A program made the translations under genes and the position numbers. Below are positions 59,551 to 64,000 of a DNA stretch of 64,000 bases, piece by piece. The notes beneath the pieces were generated by a model. It was given only the letters and a program-made list of their open reading frames with translations. It did not search any database and was not told the origin of the DNA. Where the stretch lies: the NCBI RefSeq assembly GCF_004124315.2, contig NZ_CP096889.1, positions 2,153,001 to 2,217,000 of the forward strand, given 5' to 3'. Source of the DNA: Bacillus cabrialesii (GTDB lineage Bacteria; Bacillota; Bacilli; Bacillales; Bacillaceae). Numbering within the stretch: position 1 is the stretch's first letter; each line of letters begins with the position of its first letter.

Positions 59551-60057
59551 TTAAAATCCTCCCGTTTCAGAAGAATTCTTTTTTTCATACATCAGAAATT
59601 CATAATCATACGGATTTTTTTCGTCCTTGATCCCCTGCTCAGAAGAAACCAGCTTCCAATTGGTTTCATCAAATTCAGGGAAGTGTCGGTCACCCTCAAA
59701 CTCGTGATGAATTTTCGTCATATACAGCCTGTCCGCATAAGGAAACAGTGCTGTATAGAGCTGAGCCCCTCCAATCACAAAGCATTCCTCAGAGCCTGAA
59801 CAAATGTCCAGCACTTCCTTTAACGAACTGACAACCGTACATCCCGGAAATGTCGAAGCCGGTTCTGATGTGACGACAATATTCCTCCGATTTGGCAGCG
59901 GACGCCCAATTGATTCAAATGTTTTTCGGCCCATAATGATTGAATGGCCCGATGTTACTTTTTTAAAGTATGCTAGATCATTGGGCAAATGCCACGGCAA
60001 ATCATTGTCTTTGCCGATAAGCCTGTTGGCATCCATTGCAAAAATAAACGAAATCAT
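59551..60057 (-). CDS. dfrA: dihydrofolate reductase
   Basis: A 168-residue DHFR. The substrate and cofactor motifs are FIFAMDANRLIGKDNDLPWHLPNDLAYFKK, MGRKTFESIG and FVIGGAQLYTALF. It regenerates tetrahydrofolate used up by thymidylate synthase, whose gene overlaps it by four bases. Confidence 0.97.
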   Translation of the reverse strand: MISFIFAMDANRLIGKDNDLPWHLPNDLAYFKKVTSGHSIIMGRKTFESIGRPLPNRRNIVVTSEPASTFPGCTVVSSLKEVLDICSGSEECFVIGGAQLYTALFPYADRLYMTKIHHEFEGDRHFPEFDETNWKLVSSEQGIKDEKNPYDYEFLMYEKKNSSETGGF

Positions 60058-60848
60058 ACGCTGACAGCCCCTTTAATATGAGGATGCGGATCATAATCCT
60101 CGATGATAAAGTCCTCAAAAGCAAAGTTGAAGATAGAATCAACCTCTCTGGCAAAACGAAGCTTCGGAAGCGGGCGAACGTCTCTTGTCAGCTGCAAATT
60201 AACCTGTTCAATATGATTTTGATAAATATGGACATCGCCGAATGTATGAATAAATTCGCCCGGTTCAAGCCCAGTCACATGAGCAAGCATCATGGTTAGC
60301 AGGGCATAAGAAGCAATGTTAAACGGCACACCGAGGAAAACATCGGCAGAGCGCTGATACAGCTGACAGGACAGCTTGCCATCAGACACGTAGAATTGAA
60401 ACAGGCAATGGCACGGCGGCAATGCCATGTTATCAATTTCAGCAACATTCCAGGCGCTCACGATTAAGCGTCTTGAGTTCGGATTTGTCTTAATATCTTC
60501 AATAAGACGAGAAATTTGATCAACAGTTTCTCCGTCAGCTCCCCGCCAAGAACGCCATTGCGAGCCGTATACAGGTCCGAGTTCGCCATTTTCATCAGCC
60601 CACTCATTCCAGATCCGCACTCCGTTTTCCTGCAGATAGCGTACATTGGTATCCCCTTTTAAAAACCAAAGCAGTTCATGGGCAATTGATGTAAAGTGGA
60701 GTTTTTTTGTGGTCAGCATCGGAAAGCCTTCCTGTAAATTAAATCTCATTTGATATCCGAAGGTGCTGATTGTTCCGGTCCCTGTCCGGTCTCCCTTTTT
60801 TTCGCCATGCTCTAAAACATGCCTGCACAAATCCTTATACTGTTTCAT
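60054..60848 (-). CDS. thyB: thymidylate synthase B
   Basis: A 264-residue ThyA-type thymidylate synthase. The catalytic cysteine is in LPPCHCLFQFYV, and RSADVFLGVPFNIASYALL and FTHFGDVHIY-type substrate segments (here IHTFGDVHIYQNH) are conserved. The ATG at 60848 has correct spacing to AAAGG; an ATG three codons upstream is too close. Leads thyB-dfrA-ypkP. It is the bacterial ThyA-like enzyme, not the phage-like ThyA of strain 168. Confidence 0.96.
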   Translation of the reverse strand: MKQYKDLCRHVLEHGEKKGDRTGTGTISTFGYQMRFNLQEGFPMLTTKKLHFTSIAHELLWFLKGDTNVRYLQENGVRIWNEWADENGELGPVYGSQWRSWRGADGETVDQISRLIEDIKTNPNSRRLIVSAWNVAEIDNMALPPCHCLFQFYVSDGKLSCQLYQRSADVFLGVPFNIASYALLTMMLAHVTGLEPGEFIHTFGDVHIYQNHIEQVNLQLTRDVRPLPKLRFAREVDSIFNFAFEDFIIEDYDPHPHIKGAVSV

Positions 60849-60891
60849 TTTTTTCATCCTTTAAAAGTAGTCTTCTAGTAGTGTAACACAA

Positions 60892-60928
60892 TAAAAAATC
60901 ATTTCTGAACCCAGAAATGATTTTTTTA
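60892..60928 (-). terminator. terminator after ypjQ
   Basis: AAAAAATCATTTCTG/CAGAAATGATTTTTT with a four-base loop. Confidence 0.9.
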
Positions 60929-60931
60929 TAG

Positions 60932-61465
60932 TCAGCTGATGACAGGCTTTTGATCCTGTTCTTTTTCTTCATCTTGCAGATCCTGATGCGTATGGGCAAT
61001 TCTGCTCGCCGCCGCTGCCGCAAGTGCTGCCACAATATCATCCAAAAAGGTGTGAATACCGTCCGGACTTTCATCAAGCTCCTTAATAATGCCAATCTTC
61101 TCTTTATCCAAATAACCGAAGTTGGTCAAGCCGATCGACCCGTACACATTAACGATTGAAAGAGGGATAATTTCATCTATGCCGTAAAGCGGTTCATCCG
61201 TTTCAACAAGGTGCTGCAGCGGTTCAGGAAGGAGTTTCTGCTCAGCAAGCTGATCAAGCGCAAGGCCTGTCAGAACAGCGTGAATAATTTCACGTTTGTT
61301 CAGCACTTTTTCTACATTCTCCATGCATACACTGAGCGGCAAATTTGGATTGTATTTTTCCTGAAGTTTTTGAACAATCCGCGCAATATCTTCTATCATA
61401 ACGCCGCGTTTGTTAAGCATATCTTTTGTGATATCAACCATTTCATTCATCGTGTACTTTTTCAT
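60932..61465 (-). CDS. ypjQ: PgpA-family phosphatidylglycerophosphatase-like protein
   Basis: A 177-residue protein. The DGIHTFLDDIVAALAAAAAS segment near the C terminus is the PgpA/YutG signature, and the helical remainder matches the family. Gram-positive members such as YutG dephosphorylate phosphatidylglycerol phosphate; YpjQ is a soluble-looking paralog whose substrate is unknown. Two starts are possible; the ATG at 61465 is preferred because the one at 61477 directly touches the AAAGGAG site. Confidence 0.85.
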   Translation of the reverse strand: MKKYTMNEMVDITKDMLNKRGVMIEDIARIVQKLQEKYNPNLPLSVCMENVEKVLNKREIIHAVLTGLALDQLAEQKLLPEPLQHLVETDEPLYGIDEIIPLSIVNVYGSIGLTNFGYLDKEKIGIIKELDESPDGIHTFLDDIVAALAAAAASRIAHTHQDLQDEEKEQDQKPVIS

Positions 61466-61482
61466 GTCTAATGGCATCTCCT

Positions 61483-62097
61483 TTACGCACTCATCCAGTT
61501 GGGAGGCGTGTTGCGGTCCCAGTAAATGCTTCCAAGCTCATGATGTGATTGAAATCCATCTTCTGCTGTATGATAGTGAAAATTAAACCAGTAGCCGTCA
61601 TGAGGCGGGTGGTCTCTGCGCACGTGGAATCTAATGAGATCTTCTCCAGTCGTCCGATTGTAAACGTTGAAAATTTTTTCCGTTTTGCCCGCTGAAGGCA
61701 TGCTTGAGATCACAACATCTTGATACGCCTCATCATCTTGCAATGTCGCTAAATAATCACTGATCACATTTTCGATTTTCGGCAGGATCTCTTTCCGATA
61801 GTCATCCTCAATAACTGGAGCGATTTTGCTGCCGAATTTCAAAAAGGACTGATCCTCAGCACTGTCAAGGAGCTGTTCCTTGTACGATTGAAAAAGCAGT
61901 TCAGGGTCCCGCCTGTTTTCCGACTCATAATCATCGTACAGGTCATGCTCATCATAAAAAGCGGTGTAATCATTCTGCTCAAGACTGCTCGGCTGTCCGG
62001 AGGGTTTGTCTGCCATAAGAGCAGCCGGAGGAGATACGAGCCCGAATGTTACAATGGTAAATAAAACCACAAGGGTCTTTCTCATCCACAATTTCAT
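61483..62097 (-). CDS. ypjP: secreted protein YpjP
   Basis: A 204-residue exported protein. A signal peptide (about 1-29, ends near ALMA) is followed by an acidic, Tyr/Asp-rich stretch and a C-terminal domain containing FHVRRDHPPHDGYWFNFHYHTAEDG, rich in His and aromatic residues. No known catalytic motif. It lies 17 bases upstream of ypjQ. Confidence 0.85.
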   Translation of the reverse strand: MKLWMRKTLVVLFTIVTFGLVSPPAALMADKPSGQPSSLEQNDYTAFYDEHDLYDDYESENRRDPELLFQSYKEQLLDSAEDQSFLKFGSKIAPVIEDDYRKEILPKIENVISDYLATLQDDEAYQDVVISSMPSAGKTEKIFNVYNRTTGEDLIRFHVRRDHPPHDGYWFNFHYHTAEDGFQSHHELGSIYWDRNTPPNWMSA

Positions 62098-62210
62098 GAC
62101 TGCTTATTCCTCTCTATTTTATTGTCATGTTTCACTTATTTTAGCACACCCGAAACCTGCAAGTCATGTACTATATGGATACTGATATGCAAATTAGGAG
62201 ATTCGTTGCT

Positions 62211-62238
62211 TTGCGGTTTATGTAAAAACGCTTACAAT
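62211..62238 (+). promoter_or_regulatory. candidate promoter with cre-like site before the 24-residue ORF
   Basis: TTGCGG, 16 bp, TACAAT. TAAAAACGCTTACA (62223-62236), one mismatch from the CcpA consensus and part of the TGTAA...TTACA inverted repeat at 62221-62236, overlaps the -10. Confidence 0.45.
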
Positions 62239-62262
62239 ATTCTTTGAAAGGAGGCTTTCCGC

Positions 62263-62337
62263 ATGATTGACGCTCTGTTTGCCACAGTTTCACTTTTAAC
62301 ATTGTTATACTTTGTCGTCATGGAAGTCACCGATTAA
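62263..62337 (+). CDS. very small hydrophobic peptide, 24 residues
   Basis: MIDALFATVSLLTLLYFVVM plus EVTD. It is almost entirely one membrane helix. AAAGGAGG lies 10 bases before the ATG and a terminator hairpin follows at once. I cannot name it. A signalling, toxin-like or membrane-complex subunit role is possible but unsupported. Confidence 0.55.
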   Translation: MIDALFATVSLLTLLYFVVMEVTD

Positions 62338-62339
62338 CA

Positions 62340-62370
62340 AAAAGCCCGTGATAGCAATCACGGGCTTGTT
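62340..62370. terminator. bidirectional terminator between the 24-residue ORF and ypiP
   Basis: AAGCCCGTGAT/ATCACGGGCTT with an AGCA loop; the ypiP stop lies in the right arm. Confidence 0.88.
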
Positions 62371-63143
62371 TTGCTTGCGGCTTGCATGACGCCATAATGA
62401 AACAGTGCTGTTTTTCTTTTCATGACGTTAAAACCAAACTGTTCAAATCGCGGGCTTTTCCAGTGGTCTTTTAGCACCACGCTTTTTCTGGCAGCGCGCA
62501 CAGCTTCTTTGATACACCCTTCGTGCAAAACTGAATCCTCTGCCAAATCCCGTAAAGGCGCGATGCCGTCAGACGCCTCTACAGGCTCATGAAACATTGG
62601 GTCGAAATAAACCACATCAACAGAGTTGTCAGGAAGCTTCCTAATGTACTCAAAACAATCCCCATGCTTCACTTGGATTCTTCTCATTGCAGCATGAAGC
62701 TCTTCTATGCCCGTTTCCCATGAATGCAGTCCTGTCTTCACCAGAACGGACACAAGATGGTTCTTTTCAATTCCAATCACAGAACCCGTATCGCCTACTG
62801 CCATACTTGCGATAATGGCATCCGAACCCAGACCGAGTGTGCAATCTAAAAACGTGTCTCCTTCCGATAAACCAGCTGCCCGAAGCATCGGTTCTTGCTC
62901 ACCCCGTATGAAGCGTTTGGCTCTGAACATCGCTGTATTCGGATGAAAAAAGAATTTGGCTCCTTGTTTCGTATAAAGTTCAAACCGCTCTTTGCCGACC
63001 ACAAGCAAATCACGTTCAGCTGTCTTCAGCAGATTTTCAACCGTTTGTTTATTTCGGCCGCAATATGGCATATTCAGCTCTTTAGAAAGCTGCTTTGCGA
63101 TTTTTATAGTGTGTTCAGATGGTCTATAGCTTGTTGTTATCAT
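62358..63143 (-). CDS. ypiP: SAM-dependent methyltransferase YpiP
   Basis: A 261-residue class I methyltransferase related to RsmJ-like rRNA methyltransferases. Motif I is LDCTLGLGSDAIIA, and the catalytic NPPY-like position reads VDVVYFDPMFHEPV. The substrate is probably a nucleic acid base, given the DPMF motif. The ATG at 63143 follows GGGAG; a TTG five codons upstream is rejected. Confidence 0.88.
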   Translation of the reverse strand: MITTSYRPSEHTIKIAKQLSKELNMPYCGRNKQTVENLLKTAERDLLVVGKERFELYTKQGAKFFFHPNTAMFRAKRFIRGEQEPMLRAAGLSEGDTFLDCTLGLGSDAIIASMAVGDTGSVIGIEKNHLVSVLVKTGLHSWETGIEELHAAMRRIQVKHGDCFEYIRKLPDNSVDVVYFDPMFHEPVEASDGIAPLRDLAEDSVLHEGCIKEAVRAARKSVVLKDHWKSPRFEQFGFNVMKRKTALFHYGVMQAASKTSP

Positions 63144-63161
63144 CTTCTGTTCTCCCAAAAA

Positions 63162-63190
63162 GAAAATGCCCGGATAACGGGCATTTAGCA
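63162..63190 (-). terminator. terminator after yphP
   Basis: AAATGCCCG/CGGGCATTT with a five-base loop, followed by T on the minus strand; overlaps the yphP stop. Confidence 0.82.
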
Positions 63191-63619
63191 GTGTGCGTCG
63201 AAGGCAGCGGTCAAATTTTTCATAATCTCTTCCATATCGTGTCCTTCAATTTCATGACGCGGAATAAAATGTACAACTTCTTTGCCTTTCAAAAGAGCCA
63301 TTGACGGTGAAGAAGGCTCCTGGCCAGTAAAATACTCACGCATTTTTGCAGTAGCTTCTTTATCTTGGCCTGCAAATACAGTCACCGTATTATCAGGTGA
63401 TTTGTCATGCTGGAGAACTGCCTGTGTTGCCGCAGGTCGCGCAAGGCCTGCCGCGCAGCCGCACACAGAGTTAACGACTACAAGAGTTGTGCCCTCTGCC
63501 TTTTCCATAAAGTTTTCTACTTCTTCCGCCGTTGTTAATTCTTCAAAACCTGCTCCAGTCAGCTCGCGGCGCATTGGTACGACAAGCTGGCGCATGTATT
63601 CTTCATAAGCCATTGACAT
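63185..63619 (-). CDS. yphP: bacilliredoxin BrxA (YphP)
   Basis: A 144-residue thioredoxin-fold protein of the DUF1094 family with the active-site CGC (Cys53-Gly-Cys55) in VNSVCGCAAGLARP. It removes bacillithiol from mixed disulfides on proteins (debacillithiolation). It is the functional partner of bacillithiol made with BshB2, encoded elsewhere in this window. The ribosome binding site GAGGGGG lies in the right arm of the upstream ilvD terminator hairpin. Confidence 0.94.
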   Translation of the reverse strand: MSMAYEEYMRQLVVPMRRELTGAGFEELTTAEEVENFMEKAEGTTLVVVNSVCGCAAGLARPAATQAVLQHDKSPDNTVTVFAGQDKEATAKMREYFTGQEPSSPSMALLKGKEVVHFIPRHEIEGHDMEEIMKNLTAAFDAHC

Positions 63620-63621
63620 AA

Positions 63622-63677
63622 AAAAAGCCCCCTCTATTATCCTTCATCTGAAGTAAAGGATACTATAGAGAGGGCCG
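63622..63677 (-). terminator. ilvD terminator that includes the yphP ribosome binding site
   Basis: An approximately 18-bp imperfect stem (GCCCTCTCTATAGTATCCTT against AAGGATAATAGAGGGGGC on the minus strand) is followed by seven T, eight bases before the yphP ATG. Confidence 0.75.
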
Positions 63678-63725
63678 GATTTCAAATGTTCACAACTTAA
63701 AATAGGAGAAAGTAATTCCCGCTGT

Positions 63726-64000
63726 CTAGATTTTCATGATACCGCCAGTGTTGGCGCTTGTCACAAGTTTAGAATAGCGTGCCAGATAGCCGGTTTTCAC
63801 TTTCGGTTCAAAACCTTTCCAGTTCGCTTTCCGTTTTTCCCATTCATCCTCTGGCACTTGTACATCCAAGATGCGTTTTTCAATATCAACGATGATATGA
63901 TCTCCGTTTTCAACAAAGGCAAGCGGTCCTCCCTCTGCCGCCTCTGGTGATACGTGGCCGATTGAAAGTCCTCTGGAGGCTCCGGAAAAACGTCCGTCCG
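63726..64000 (-). CDS. ilvD: dihydroxy-acid dehydratase, C-terminal part (cut by window end)
   Basis: The last 91 codons of IlvD. TDGRFSGASRGLSIGHVSPEAAEGGPLAFVENGDHI is the family signature near the C terminus, with the catalytic Ser in GRFSGAS. The protein ends SANTGGIMKI. It converts dihydroxy acids to 2-oxo acids for isoleucine and valine synthesis. It is in the same metabolic pathway as ilvA about 7 kb away. Confidence 0.95.
   Translation of the reverse strand, partial: DGRFSGASRGLSIGHVSPEAAEGGPLAFVENGDHIIVDIEKRILDVQVPEDEWEKRKANWKGFEPKVKTGYLARYSKLVTSANTGGIMKI

Noticed and set aside
1..64000. CRISPR arrays, rRNA, tRNA genes or insertion sequences
   Set aside because: No regularly spaced repeats, no rRNA or tRNA-like conserved blocks and no transposase genes were seen on either strand.

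Overview
The window is chromosomal DNA from a member of the Bacillus subtilis species group. Nearly every protein is recognisable as an ortholog of the B. subtilis 168 dhaS-to-ilvD segment in the same order. Several (SqhC, SodF, OdhA) differ at enough positions to suggest a sister lineage such as spizizenii, vallismortis or mojavensis rather than 168 itself; this is judged from memory, not from an alignment. I saw no rRNA, tRNA, CRISPR array, insertion sequence or prophage.

Layout. 1-5.8 kb: end of an aldehyde dehydrogenase gene, the sqhC-sodF sporulene pair, a sodium-coupled symporter (yocR) and a bile-acid/sodium symporter relative (yocS). 5.8-9.9 kb: odhAB, 2-oxoglutarate dehydrogenase E1 and E2. 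10-15 kb: a MoxR ATPase/VWA pair (yojN-yojO), a copper-less SOD-like lipoprotein and the LysM endopeptidase CwlS. 15-22 kb: glycosyltransferase YojK, sporulation diadenylate cyclase CdaS, a MATE pump, stressosome protein RsbRC, the bshB2-yojF-yozR bacillithiol operon and permease YojE. 22-25.8 kb: spore protein GerT, YojB, a decayed gluconate-permease-like gene (yojA) and the quinone-sensing pair yodB/yodC. 25.8-30.7 kb: mhqED with its operator, a DUF3311/sodium-solute symporter pair whose large gene is frameshifted (yodF), and CtpA. 30.8-36.8 kb: small stress, spore and envelope genes (yodH to yokU), including deoD. 36.5-43.1 kb: a seven-gene lysine aminomutase operon. 43.1-47.4 kb: the cge spore-surface glycosylation loci. 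47.4-50 kb: phytase and an uninterrupted spsM. 50-64 kb: msrAB/ypoP, ypnP, the ypmTSRQP group, ilvA, yplP, yplQ, thyB-dfrA-ypkP, ypjQ-ypjP, ypiP, bacilliredoxin YphP and the end of ilvD.

Main points. spsM is intact and carries the empty 16-bp attachment core that prophage SPbeta occupies in strain 168, so this strain has no SPbeta here. Two transport genes are broken: yojA (an internal stop plus deletions) and yodF (a single frameshift). Many late-sporulation genes are grouped here (sqhC, cdaS, gerT, yodI, the kamA operon, cgeABCDE, spsM); sigma-K-like promoters are readable at gerT, yodI and spsM and a sigma-E-like one at yodT. Regulatory sites that can be read include an MhqR box, a candidate YodB operator, a TnrA box over the yodF promoter, a CodY-like box at ilvA, cre-like sites, an Spx-type AGCA element at msrA, and two 15-bp palindromes flanking the msrA/ypoP divergence. 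Four small ORFs with good ribosome binding sites were also found and have no function that I can name.
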